A stretch of DNA of 64,000 bases from Arcanobacterium phocae (GTDB taxonomy: Bacteria > Actinomycetota > Actinomycetes > Actinomycetales > Actinomycetaceae), in the NCBI RefSeq assembly GCF_900105865.1, contig NZ_LT629804.1, positions 558,001-622,000 on the forward strand. Reading direction: 5' to 3'. The position numbers and the translations under genes were made by a program. The notes under the pieces were generated by a model that worked only from the letters and a program-made list of their open reading frames with translations, was not told the origin of the DNA and ran no database searches. Below are positions 9,265-18,320 of the stretch, piece by piece (the stretch's first letter is position 1; each line of letters begins with the position of its first letter).

Positions 9265-9990
9265 TCACTTCTGATTTTCTGGGCGTTTAAGTTCTGCGTT
9301 AATGATCTGGTTAAACTGATCGATAGGGTAGGCGCCGGCAAGGAACGAGTAGCCAACGATAAATGACGGCGTACTCGAAATACCAAGGGCCTGGCCGTGG
9401 GTGCGTTCCTCATTCACTGCTTTCACGGTTTCTTCGGATTGCAGATCGGCAGTGAATTTGTCAGTGTCCATTCCAACTTTTCCAGCTAGCTCAGTGAGGG
9501 CTTCGGCAGTTGGTTCTGGCGGGTTAGCAAAAAGTTCGTGGTGGTATTCCCAGAATTTGTTTTGTAGCGCGGCTGCGTGGGACGCTTGCGCAATAAGTAC
9601 CGACTCGTCGCCAAGAATTGGTAGTGAGTTGTATTCGATGCGAACCGTGCCGTCGTCAATGAAACTTTGGAGTTCAGGCAGAGTTTTTAGTGACCAGTCT
9701 CGGCAGTGTCCGCAACGATAGTCGGAATACATTTCGATTACGACGGGTGCGTCAAGCGAACCGAGTGCACGCGGATCATCTGGGTTGAGGCGATGCTGTT
9801 GCTCGATGAGTTTCTTTACTTCTGGGGAAAGTTCGGCTGGTTTTTGTGGTTCGCTGGTTGACGACGACGAATCTGCCTTCGGAGCGGCCGGAGTTTTAGA
9901 CGAAAAAACTCCGGCAACAATCATGCTGATAACGAGTGCTGCCACAGTTAGTAGGGCAACAAGTGAAGCAATTACTTTACGTTGGTTCAT
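9265..9990 (-). CDS. Membrane-anchored DsbA-family thiol-disulfide oxidoreductase
   Basis: 241 aa from the ATG at 9990. Residues 7-30 form a signal-anchor helix, followed by a Ser/Pro-rich linker and a thioredoxin fold with the active-site pair C93-GH-C96 (DYRCGHC) and a cis-Pro loop (GISSTPSF). Such proteins oxidise or isomerise disulfides in exported proteins outside the membrane. It starts a few bases after the stop of the DUF4862-like gene, so the two are probably cotranscribed. The partner (VKOR or similar) is not in the window. Confidence 0.85.
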   Translation of the reverse strand: MNQRKVIASLVALLTVAALVISMIVAGVFSSKTPAAPKADSSSSTSEPQKPAELSPEVKKLIEQQHRLNPDDPRALGSLDAPVVIEMYSDYRCGHCRDWSLKTLPELQSFIDDGTVRIEYNSLPILGDESVLIAQASHAAALQNKFWEYHHELFANPPEPTAEALTELAGKVGMDTDKFTADLQSEETVKAVNEERTHGQALGISSTPSFIVGYSFLAGAYPIDQFNQIINAELKRPENQK

Positions 9991-9994
9991 CAAT

Positions 9995-10915
9995 TCAACC
10001 TATCTGCGAACCGGTCTCTACCCGGGCTGCCGCCGCAATTCGACGGATCATGTCCAGCCTAGTAGATAACGACACCTCGGGACGAATGCTGACCTTAGCT
10101 CCGAGGAAGTTAACAGGATATTGCCGGGTGGCGTTGGCGGCGGTAGCGACATTCTGAACCGTCATTAATGACGATGGTTCATCGTCATGCAACGGCATAT
10201 GGTCATCATTCCAAGCTGGGCCGAAACTGTTGGTTTTACTGTGTGCTCCCGAGAAAATAACACCGCCGAGAACGCCAGCCGCGCCGGCTTGTTGGATGTG
10301 CGCTAGTGGAGTATCGGTACTCCGGCCTTCAATAACTGACCGTCCCCAGTTAATCACGATAGGCATATTTCGTTCAGTTGCTGCCTGGATTTCATCGGTT
10401 AAACTCAGGAACCCTTTCTGTGCCAACTGTCCCGGGATGAATTCGTCTTGATGCTCGATGACGAGTTGAGCGCCGTCCCAATCCCACTGTGAAATGATGT
10501 CTAGCGAATGTAAGAAAGGATCGAGGTGTGCGTTTCCTGTTGGGGCTGAGTGTAACTCTACGTGGGTAAAGATTTGCCGACCGGCAGCATCGTTGACTTC
10601 CTTGATCGCCCACGAAGCGTTGAGGAGGAAATCGAGGGCGGTAGCCTGTCCGGCGTCGTCAGGCGAAGCCAATCCAAAAGTGGGATCGGAGCTGACGCGT
10701 TGCATCGTTCCCGGAATAGGGGTTAAAACGTTGACGTGGAAATGGTCGGGGAGCTGGGCTGCGAACCAAGCCGGATCGTCAGTGATCGCGTTACGGAACG
10801 GAATTTCTAGTCCGTCAACCCATGACTGTGCGCCTAACGTTGCATAATATTCTTCTTGCTCCGGCAAAGTTGCAGGTAGCGAGGCGTAAGCGCCAACAAT
10901 AAACGGAACCGACAT
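9995..10915 (-). CDS. DUF4862-like protein
   Basis: About 306 aa. The chain (SVPFIVGAYASLP, VNVLTPIPGTM, FTHVELHSAP, LVIEHQDE, VINWGRSVIEGRS) resembles the uncharacterised actinobacterial DUF4862 family, probably a TIM-barrel-like fold. No catalytic residues can be assigned. Starts at 10930, 10921 and 10915 are in frame; 10915 (MSVPFIVG) is preferred because the divergent gene starts nearby. Function unknown; family assignment is from memory of the motif pattern. Confidence 0.55.
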   Translation of the reverse strand: MSVPFIVGAYASLPATLPEQEEYYATLGAQSWVDGLEIPFRNAITDDPAWFAAQLPDHFHVNVLTPIPGTMQRVSSDPTFGLASPDDAGQATALDFLLNASWAIKEVNDAAGRQIFTHVELHSAPTGNAHLDPFLHSLDIISQWDWDGAQLVIEHQDEFIPGQLAQKGFLSLTDEIQAATERNMPIVINWGRSVIEGRSTDTPLAHIQQAGAAGVLGGVIFSGAHSKTNSFGPAWNDDHMPLHDDEPSSLMTVQNVATAANATRQYPVNFLGAKVSIRPEVSLSTRLDMIRRIAAAARVETGSQIG

Positions 10916-10986
10916 AATCATACCTTCCAATGGCTAAGCGCGATAAACACTTCTCAGTTTACGGCTCGCAACGGAAAGGTGGTATT

Positions 10987-11571
10987 TTGACAAGCATGAG
11001 GGTTGGTTTTTCTCATTGGCGTACAATCGCTAGTTTGGTCATTGTTGTAATTATCGTTTCGGCCGCATTCTGGGGCGTCTATCGTTTGGTATCGAGCAAG
11101 CAATTTCGGATGGATAGCGAACCAAAATCTACACTGTCATACCGCACTCACAATATTGCTGATTCGCGCATTTATGTGTCCGATTATATTGGTGATCAGG
11201 CCAATACGTTTGCGCTTATGCGTACACTGCCATTAAACGACAGGATTGTTAATATCGGAATTGCAGACCAAGGTATCAATATTAATCTCCGAAAAACAAA
11301 CTTGACTGAAGAAGATGTGCAGCGTGACGCTCTTTATTCGGCTTCTGTAGTTATGGCAGTAATTAAAGACGCGAAATATGTATCCTTCCGCAGTGGAATG
11401 TCGTTGATTGAAGTGACACGTTTCGACGTCGAATCCTTCATCCCCGAAGGTGCGCTGACAACAACCAAACAGCAAGTGTGGGATCGTGTTCGACGCGCAA
11501 TACCGGAAGCTGTCCCGCAACTGATCGAAGTCCGCAACACAGCAGCAGTGCTGAGACCGTCTTCCCAATGA
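10987..11571 (+). CDS. Unknown single-pass membrane protein
   Basis: About 194 aa from a TTG at 10987; an ATG at 10996 is the alternative, and the frame stays open to 10930. The GGAAAGGTGG stretch just upstream fits either inner start better than the outer ATG, which overlaps the divergent gene's promoter region. One hydrophobic segment (SLVIVVIIVSAAFWGVYRLV) is followed by a soluble domain rich in beta and helix. I do not recognise a family. Divergent from the DUF4862-like gene and 20 bp before the DUF4261-like gene. Confidence 0.5.
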   Translation: MTSMRVGFSHWRTIASLVIVVIIVSAAFWGVYRLVSSKQFRMDSEPKSTLSYRTHNIADSRIYVSDYIGDQANTFALMRTLPLNDRIVNIGIADQGININLRKTNLTEEDVQRDALYSASVVMAVIKDAKYVSFRSGMSLIEVTRFDVESFIPEGALTTTKQQVWDRVRRAIPEAVPQLIEVRNTAAVLRPSSQ

Positions 11572-11591
11572 AGCTCCCGTAGAATTATCGT

Positions 11592-12422
11592 ATGAATCAT
11601 CTTGAAATCGACGCTATTCATCCAACCGCACCCGAATATCTCACTGCGGCCGCTTTGTTCTCTGCTCCTATCGATGTGGGAGCAGCGATGCAGCGAATCC
11701 GTGACGTGTGGGGCGAAGATGTGGACCCGCAATGGGTGAGTGTGGATGCGGCAGCTACTGGCGGGCTCAGCGGGGAACTCCTGACGTTCCGGCTACAAGG
11801 TGTCCAAGTGATGATCACTCCGGTTACTGGCCAGCTCGAAATAGATAAAGGCCAGCTACCAGAACATCATACCCATGTGGCGATGACCTTCTATGCGCCG
11901 CTGGCTGGGATGGTTGAAGGTACGCTTGCCGGGGAACAAGAGCTCCATGGCGATAATGCGCCTGAGCTGATGCGCCGGCACCGAATGGTATCAGCACATA
12001 TTGCTTACACTCAGGTAGCCGATGCGTTGATGTGTGAGCCGGCCGCGATCGGGGTATACCGGCATGAGCTCGGGGTGATCCATCCGCCGCAGATGGTTCA
12101 AGCACTCGCGGAATCCTTGACTTCTGGGCAAGCACCGCTTCCGTTGTGGATTAATATCCGGTTGGCTGACGGGCCGACGAGCCGGGCTCGCACGCTGGGT
12201 TTGCCGTTGTTTGGTCATTTAGATGTGGAAGTTACCGGCGGGCCGGCTCTTGAGAAGACGGCTGCTTTTATCGAAAACACGGCTAACTATATTGTGATGG
12301 GTGATAGTTATTTGTTGCCGGGGCAGACGATTGGCGTTAGTGACGGCAGTAGTTATCCAGTGACGCAAGAGATTTCGGTAGCCGATGGCTCTACTGTTAT
12401 TGCAATTGATGTGCAGGGCTAA
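11592..12422 (+). CDS. DUF4261-like protein
   Basis: 276 aa, soluble. The C-terminal third (TLGLPLFGHLDVEV, FIENTANYIV, PGQTIGVSDGSSYPV) resembles DUF4261 proteins of unknown function, which share a GFGHPEIE-like and a DGDTIG-like segment. No catalytic residues can be proposed. It starts 20 bp after the upstream membrane protein and ends 24 bp before tgt, so it may be in one transcript with tgt. Confidence 0.5.
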   Translation: MNHLEIDAIHPTAPEYLTAAALFSAPIDVGAAMQRIRDVWGEDVDPQWVSVDAAATGGLSGELLTFRLQGVQVMITPVTGQLEIDKGQLPEHHTHVAMTFYAPLAGMVEGTLAGEQELHGDNAPELMRRHRMVSAHIAYTQVADALMCEPAAIGVYRHELGVIHPPQMVQALAESLTSGQAPLPLWINIRLADGPTSRARTLGLPLFGHLDVEVTGGPALEKTAAFIENTANYIVMGDSYLLPGQTIGVSDGSSYPVTQEISVADGSTVIAIDVQG

Positions 12423-12446
12423 TAGTTAGCTTTGAGGGAGAAGAAC

Positions 12447-13667
12447 ATGTTTGATATTAAGACCCGGCTTGAAGGTCATCTTGGCCGTACTGGCACGATT
12501 CACACGCCGCATGGCGATATTCAGACTCCGGCGTTTATCCCGGTTGCGACGAAGGCGACCGTGAAGGCGGTGCTTCCGGAAACGATGCGGGAGATTGGTG
12601 CGCAGGCGTTGTTGTCTAACGCTTATCATCTGTATCTGCAGCCTGGTTCGGACATTGTTGACGAGGCTGGTGGCGTTGCTGCGTTTGAGAACTGGCACGG
12701 ACCGACGTTCACGGATTCGGGCGGTTTTCAGGTGTTGAGCCTGGGCTCTGGCTTCAAGAAAGTTCTTTCGGAAGAGTTTAACGGCAAGGCTCATGTTGAT
12801 GGTCAGGTTGCGGGAAAGAAAGAACGTCTCGCTAATGTTGACGACGACGGCGTCTGGTTCCGTTCGCATTTGAACGGTTCGAAGCATCGTTTTACGCCGG
12901 AAGTTTCGATGCGTATTCAGCATGAGCTGGGTGCGGATATTATTTTTGCTTTCGATGAGCTCACAACCTTGTTAAATTCGCGTGGTTATCAAGAAGAGGC
13001 TTTGGAGCGTACCCGGTTGTGGGCACAGCGGTGTTTGCGGGCGCATAAACAGCTCACCGAAGAGCGCGAGGGTAAGCCGTATCAGCAGTTGTTCGGCGTG
13101 ATTCAGGGCGCTCAATATGAGGATTTGCGCCGTAAAGCGGCACGCGATCTGGGGAATATGGAGATCGATGGCCAGCGTTTTGATGGATTCGGTGTTGGCG
13201 GTGCGTTAGAGAAGGAAAACCTGGGCACAATTGTGGGCTGGGTGAATGAGGAGCTTCCGGAGGATCGGGCACGTCATCTGCTAGGTATTTCGGAACCTGA
13301 CGATTTGTTTGTTGGGGTGGAAAACGGGATCGATACGTTTGATTGCGTTAATCCGTCCCGGGTGGCGCGCAATGCGGCGATCTATTCGCCAGATGGCCGG
13401 TTTAATGTTAACCGTGCGCGGCATCGGCGTGACTTTACTCCGCTGGTTGACGGGTGTGAATGCTACACCTGTACGCATTACACGAAGGCCTATCTCCATC
13501 ACTTGTTTAAGGCGAAGGAAATGGTTGTGAATACGTTGACGACTATCCACAACGAGTACTTCACAATCAAGCTCGTTGACGATATCCGTCACCATATGGA
13601 GGCGGGAACATATTGGGAGTTTAAGGAAGAGACTCTGGGCCGGTTTTACGACAAGCGCGATATCTAA
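12447..13667 (+). CDS. tgt: Queuine tRNA-ribosyltransferase (tRNA-guanine transglycosylase)
   Basis: 406 aa from the ATG at 12447, which has a GAGGGAG Shine-Dalgarno; an upstream TTG is in frame but lacks one. Motifs: TDSGGFQVLSL (substrate pocket), FAFDE, GGALEKENLGTIV, and the nucleophile Asp in GVENGIDTFDCVNPSR. The zinc site is CECYTC with a later His (TIHNEYF). It swaps guanine-34 of GUN-anticodon tRNAs for preQ1 or queuine. An insertion of about 20 residues follows the GGFQVLSL motif compared with E. coli Tgt. No other queuosine gene is nearby, so base salvage is likely. Confidence 0.95.
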   Translation: MFDIKTRLEGHLGRTGTIHTPHGDIQTPAFIPVATKATVKAVLPETMREIGAQALLSNAYHLYLQPGSDIVDEAGGVAAFENWHGPTFTDSGGFQVLSLGSGFKKVLSEEFNGKAHVDGQVAGKKERLANVDDDGVWFRSHLNGSKHRFTPEVSMRIQHELGADIIFAFDELTTLLNSRGYQEEALERTRLWAQRCLRAHKQLTEEREGKPYQQLFGVIQGAQYEDLRRKAARDLGNMEIDGQRFDGFGVGGALEKENLGTIVGWVNEELPEDRARHLLGISEPDDLFVGVENGIDTFDCVNPSRVARNAAIYSPDGRFNVNRARHRRDFTPLVDGCECYTCTHYTKAYLHHLFKAKEMVVNTLTTIHNEYFTIKLVDDIRHHMEAGTYWEFKEETLGRFYDKRDI

Positions 13668-13676
13668 GAGCGTGGT

Positions 13677-14984
13677 CTAGAACTCGCGATCGGTTGCTCG
13701 GCGTAACTGCTCGATGGTGTCAGCATCGGGGAATCCGGTAATTTTCCAGCGCGGTGGCCACGCATCTGGGTCGCGTTCGAAACCATCTGACCATATTTCG
13801 CGTGCCACGTGTGACCGGAGAGTGATCGATAATTCAGGTGCGTCTTCCCACGGGTGTGGGGAGGCTTGCCGAGTGAAGGTGATCATGTCTGTGTCTGGAA
13901 CCGAGCCGTGACCATCGGTGGCATCCCAGGCGGCTAGGCCGACAGATTCGCCAGTTGGTATGTGGGTGATGCGGTAGCTTTTCAGACTGCCGAAGTCTCC
14001 CCAACGATTCATAAGATCGACTTGGGCATTATAGATTGCTTGGCGGTATTGGGTTCGTAGCTGACTAAGTGCCTGAGAGAGCTCGTCTCCTGGGAAAGGA
14101 ACCCATTCGCGCCAGCCGTCAGCGGCGAGAGTGTGTGGCAACGGATAAACCATCGTGGATGTGTCGCTAGTTTCGAGTAGAGCATTAACGACGTCGATCA
14201 GATGCGGATCGTCCGCGAAAACGATATAGAACTGGGTGCGAGAAATCGGGATGAAGAGTGGAATATCGCCGGGCCGATCAGCGGTGATGTGTTCAGAGAT
14301 CTTATGCATCATCTCTACGTCGCACCACCAGGAAAGCTGGTAGCCTTCGGGTTTCATGAAAGACATGACTTGCCCGTTGCCGATGGTGGCAACACCCATC
14401 TCAATCATGTGCCGTTCCTCCCCAGTAAAAGAGCGGAGGTTCATGACTGCTTCACTCATGACTTCGCCAACGTCACGCATACTATCTGCTAAATGCGAAT
14501 AGTAGATGGGACGTTCATAGTTCTTGGTGTCATTAACTAGCCCGACGGCGATGAAGTCCGTCAGTGGTAAGTAGACGATGGAATCGCCGTCGTGATGCGA
14601 ATGTAGGAAGAACGGGGCAGCATCAACGATAGGTAGGAGGCGAGGTTCGCCGTCGTCCTCATCCTCGTCTGGTTCTGGCGCAAGCGGAAGCGTATCTGTT
14701 CCGTGGTCAGTGTTCATCAGGCTAGGATGCGGTGATATCTCTGGCGTATTGGTAGGGGTAGCCGGGGGAACCGCTTGCTCAATGCCGATGGTGAGGAGTC
14801 GGTTGAGGATATCGGTACGCGTGGACTCAGGGGAATCTTGGCGGATTAGCGCCCCGGGACGAAAACGAAAAGAACGCCCATCAGACAATAGGATATCTAG
14901 CCATTCGTCATTTGTTGTCACAATCGCGTCTTGAAGCTGCGGATGAGCTGAAGCTACGTTGTGTGCCCACGTCATAAAGTCCAT
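13677..14984 (-). CDS. Hypothetical protein with acidic linker
   Basis: 435 aa. An N-terminal helical/beta domain (1-75) is joined by a Pro/Thr-rich and then highly acidic linker (EPDEDEDDGEP) to a larger domain. That domain contains LTDFIAVGLVNDTKNYERPIYY, then a mixed alpha/beta region, and ends with a Trp-rich beta segment (WKITGFPDADTIEQL). No signal peptide or membrane helix. The middle vaguely recalls DUF1444-type proteins, but this is weak. Convergent with tgt, divergent from the TetR regulator. Function unknown. Confidence 0.6.
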   Translation of the reverse strand: MDFMTWAHNVASAHPQLQDAIVTTNDEWLDILLSDGRSFRFRPGALIRQDSPESTRTDILNRLLTIGIEQAVPPATPTNTPEISPHPSLMNTDHGTDTLPLAPEPDEDEDDGEPRLLPIVDAAPFFLHSHHDGDSIVYLPLTDFIAVGLVNDTKNYERPIYYSHLADSMRDVGEVMSEAVMNLRSFTGEERHMIEMGVATIGNGQVMSFMKPEGYQLSWWCDVEMMHKISEHITADRPGDIPLFIPISRTQFYIVFADDPHLIDVVNALLETSDTSTMVYPLPHTLAADGWREWVPFPGDELSQALSQLRTQYRQAIYNAQVDLMNRWGDFGSLKSYRITHIPTGESVGLAAWDATDGHGSVPDTDMITFTRQASPHPWEDAPELSITLRSHVAREIWSDGFERDPDAWPPRWKITGFPDADTIEQLRRATDREF

Positions 14985-15098
14985 AAAAGTATTGTCCCAC
15001 GAACCTCCACCACACCCAAAGAAATAACGCGGGACTTTGGGGAGATGAACATGAATTAAAACAGGGTACCCTTGTATGTAGATTTTAAAACTGCAGAA

Positions 15099-15111
15099 AC
15101 GCCATTGGCGT
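15099..15111. promoter_or_regulatory. 13-bp palindrome, candidate TetR operator
   Basis: ACGCCA-T-TGGCGT is a perfect inverted repeat 24 bp before the tetR start, in the intergenic region shared with the divergent hypothetical gene. Autoregulation from such a site is common for TetR proteins. Function is inferred. Confidence 0.35.
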
Positions 15112-15135
15112 CATAACGGTAAGAAAGGACGCTCA

Positions 15136-15735
15136 ATGCCACGGATTTCAGCGCCGACAGTTAAAGAACATCACGATATCGTGTTTGAAAAACTGGTGAA
15201 TTCTGCTGAGGAAATTTTGCGTTCCCCCAATAACCTTCCCTTTACTGCCGGTGCTGTTGCGAAAAAAGCTGGGATCGCACGTAATTCTATTTACCGCTAT
15301 GTTCCGTCCGTGGATCATCTACGGTTGCTGGTGCTCGAACGCTATCTGCCAGCGTGGAAAGAGCGGGCGACGGCGGCGATGGAATCCGCAGATACTCCCT
15401 CGGAGAAACTTATCGCCTTGGTTGACGTAAGCATGGAACTAGGCGCGGAAACCGGACACCAGTGGCTTATTAACGTATTGAAAACGACTAAGCTCACGCC
15501 AGAAGCATTTGAATCGATGGAGAGTTTGCCGCCGGCGGTAGTGAATTTTCATCGTGAGCTGGCGATGCAGATCGTGAAGCTGTGGGATCAAATCGATCCG
15601 GTTGCTGCGCCGATGAATGCGCGTATCACCCGTAGTCTGATGGATTGTGGATTGCGGGCATTGGATGATGGGCTGGAACTACATGAGGTACGCTCATCCG
15701 TTCTGGGTGCGGTCCAATCGCTAATTAAAGCGTGA
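15136..15735 (+). CDS. TetR/AcrR family transcriptional regulator
   Basis: 199 aa. The N-terminal HTH is clear: FTAGAVAKKAGIARNSIYRYV at about 36-57, followed by a helical ligand-binding domain. The ATG at 15136 has GGTAAGAAAGGA upstream. Its stop overlaps the hrpB GTG start by 4 nt, so it is translationally coupled to the helicase, an unusual partnership. A 13-bp palindrome upstream may be its operator. Ligand unknown. Confidence 0.88.
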   Translation: MPRISAPTVKEHHDIVFEKLVNSAEEILRSPNNLPFTAGAVAKKAGIARNSIYRYVPSVDHLRLLVLERYLPAWKERATAAMESADTPSEKLIALVDVSMELGAETGHQWLINVLKTTKLTPEAFESMESLPPAVVNFHRELAMQIVKLWDQIDPVAAPMNARITRSLMDCGLRALDDGLELHEVRSSVLGAVQSLIKA

Positions 15736-18155
15736 ATCTTTCAGATATTTGTGCCAATCCGCCAGCGCTGCCGGTAGCTGAGGCACTAGCTGATATTGCG
15801 GCAACAGATGGAAACCTCGTTATCGCAGCCCCTCCCGGTAGCGGTAAAACAACGCTCGTCCCAATAGTTATTGCAGAACAACTGACAAAATCTGATGCTC
15901 CCAAAGTCTTGGTTGTGCAACCGCGACGGGTAGCCGCCCGGGCAGCTGCCCGGCGGATAGCCTCACTCCTCGGTGAACCGGTTGGCAAACAGATAGGCTA
16001 CCGTGTTCGCGGCGAAACTCAGCCCGGCAGTGCCATCGAAATGATTACGCCAGGCGTACTGCTACGCATGCTACACAGCGATCCGGAACTGCCCGGCGTC
16101 GGCTGCGTAATCATCGACGAAATCCACGAACGCGACGTCGATACTGATATAGCCTGCGCCTTCGCCCTCGATGTACAAACCGCGTTGCGTCCCGATCTGC
16201 GCATTATCGCCATGTCCGCCACCATCGCGCTAGAACAAACAGCTCAGCTACTCGACGGCTCGATAATCAACGTTCCCGGTGCAATCCATCCGGTAGACGT
16301 CCGAGATACTCCCGGCCCACAGGCCCTCACTGCAACCCGCGCGGGCGCAATCGTCGTCGCCGACGAATTCCTCAACCATATCGCCAACGTTGTGTTCCAA
16401 GCCCGGCGCGAGTGCACCGGCTCGATCCTCGTGTTTGTACCCGGAGTGCGTGAAATACATGCCGGCATAGACCGGCTCTCCGGGATAGACCTGCCAGTTA
16501 TGGCGTTACACGGGCAGTTGAGCGCCACCGAACAAGACCGCGTCCTCGACGCCCACGAAGACCGAATCATTGTTGCCACCGCCTTAGCCGAATCATCACT
16601 CACAGTTCCCGGGGTGCGAGTTGTGGTAGACAGCGGGCTCGCCCGCCAAGCCCGAGTCGACGCTGGCGTAGGTGGACTAGTAACCGTACATGCCTCCCAA
16701 GCGTCGATGACCCAACGCTCCGGTCGCGCCGGACGCGAAGGCCCCGGCGTCGCCTATCGCTGTATTCCCGCCGCGCGCGCACCACAATACTCACCTCCCG
16801 AAATCCGCACCGCTGACCTGACCGACGTCCTGCTCCAATGCGCAGCGTGGGGTGCGCCAAACATGGCCGGGTTGCGTCTGCTTGACGAACCGAACCCTGA
16901 CAATCTTGCACACGCCCACACCCAGCTACATGCGTTAGGACTGATCGACGACGACGGTGCTATCACCTCCCGCGGACGCCTCGTCTCGCAACTGCCCCTT
17001 GGAGCTCATCTAGCCCGTGCCCTCATTGACGGCAGTACCCTGGTTGGGATGAGCGTGGCTACCGACGTCGTCGGACTCCTCTCCGTCAATATGCGAATCT
17101 CAAACGCAGATCTCGCCAGTGGGCTACGCGCCAACCGGCACCAGCGTGACGTCACCAGAGAAACACGCCGGTTGCGCGCCTTGACCACCCAACTCATCCC
17201 GGATGCACCGCACGAGACCGGAAACTGGACCTGGGACGATGCCGTGGGCGCAGTCGTCGGACTAGCACACCCGCAATGGGTGGCACACGCTCGCGGGCAA
17301 GGATACGTGTTAGCGAACGGGCGCGGCGCGATTCTGCCGCCCGGGTCGCCGTTAGCCGGTGAAGAATGGCTCGCAATCGCAGACCTCGGGCAGACCCAAG
17401 GACGTGCCGATGCCATGATTTATGCGGCTGCGCCGATCGATGCGGATATTGCGCAAGAGGTAGCACACCACCTCGTTACCAACGAAACCGTGATTGACAA
17501 CGAAACTATGCGCGGATATCGGGTCACCCGGCTCGGCGCGATCGAACTCACCCGCACCTCAGTCACGCTCACCGATGAGGACAAAGTGCAGACGCGAATC
17601 GAGCGGATTCGATCAGCTGGGCTCGATAGCCTGCCGTGGACTGACACACTTAATGCAACTCGGCAGCGGTTAGCATTCCTTCACCGAGCGCTCGGACAAC
17701 CTTGGCCGGACGTCTCCGACCAAGCGTTAACCGACACTCTCGACGCTTGGTTACTGCCCTTCGTCACCGCCCATGGAATCGATCTCGTCGGCGCGCTCGC
17801 GAGCCTGAAACCCTGGGAACAAGCACATATGTTTGACGAACTCGCCCCCGAACGCATCCCAACCCCGCTCGGCACTGTACGAGTTGACTATTCTGATTCT
17901 GGCCCGCGCGCTCGAATGCGGATCCAAGAAGCATTCGGGTGGGAGAGCACCCCGCAAATCTGCGGCATTCCGATCACGTTAGAACTCCTGTCACCGGCAC
18001 AGCGACCATTAGCGATCACCAGCGATCTAGCCTCATTCTGGGCCGGGCCATATGCGGGCGTGCGAGCCGACATGCGCGGACGCTACCCACGCCACCCCTG
18101 GCCCGAAGACCCCGCTCACGCCGAACCCACTCGCCGGGCGAAGAAGCGGAAATGA
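15732..18155 (+). CDS. hrpB: ATP-dependent helicase HrpB (DEAH/RHA family)
   Basis: 807 aa, full length for HrpB. Walker A is PPGSGKTT (about 34-41), then VQPRRVAARAAARR, the DEIH box (VIIDEIHERD near 127), motif III MSATI, and motif VI SMTQRSGRAGREGPG. The C-terminal HrpB domain carries GVRADMRGRYPRHPWPEDP. It is an RNA helicase-like NTPase whose role in bacteria is poorly defined. The start is a GTG overlapping the tetR stop. It converges on the GH13 gene with 165 bp between them, where no convincing terminator was seen. Confidence 0.93.
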   Translation: MNLSDICANPPALPVAEALADIAATDGNLVIAAPPGSGKTTLVPIVIAEQLTKSDAPKVLVVQPRRVAARAAARRIASLLGEPVGKQIGYRVRGETQPGSAIEMITPGVLLRMLHSDPELPGVGCVIIDEIHERDVDTDIACAFALDVQTALRPDLRIIAMSATIALEQTAQLLDGSIINVPGAIHPVDVRDTPGPQALTATRAGAIVVADEFLNHIANVVFQARRECTGSILVFVPGVREIHAGIDRLSGIDLPVMALHGQLSATEQDRVLDAHEDRIIVATALAESSLTVPGVRVVVDSGLARQARVDAGVGGLVTVHASQASMTQRSGRAGREGPGVAYRCIPAARAPQYSPPEIRTADLTDVLLQCAAWGAPNMAGLRLLDEPNPDNLAHAHTQLHALGLIDDDGAITSRGRLVSQLPLGAHLARALIDGSTLVGMSVATDVVGLLSVNMRISNADLASGLRANRHQRDVTRETRRLRALTTQLIPDAPHETGNWTWDDAVGAVVGLAHPQWVAHARGQGYVLANGRGAILPPGSPLAGEEWLAIADLGQTQGRADAMIYAAAPIDADIAQEVAHHLVTNETVIDNETMRGYRVTRLGAIELTRTSVTLTDEDKVQTRIERIRSAGLDSLPWTDTLNATRQRLAFLHRALGQPWPDVSDQALTDTLDAWLLPFVTAHGIDLVGALASLKPWEQAHMFDELAPERIPTPLGTVRVDYSDSGPRARMRIQEAFGWESTPQICGIPITLELLSPAQRPLAITSDLASFWAGPYAGVRADMRGRYPRHPWPEDPAHAEPTRRAKKRK

Positions 18156-18320
18156 GACATTGAAATAACTATAGGTGGAGTAAAATCTTATGTGCATTAT
18201 GCAGGTAAAAATCGTTGAGTGATGCGATCAGCAGGATAACGCCACTGATAAAAGACATGATCTCTAATCAGTCAAAAAAGAACGTAATAGCAGGTAACGC
18301 ATGGTGGTGATTGTGTCGGA

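Noticed and set aside
18156-18320. Possible small RNA or terminator between hrpB and the GH13 gene
   Set aside because: No stable stem followed by a T-run or other RNA signature could be found.
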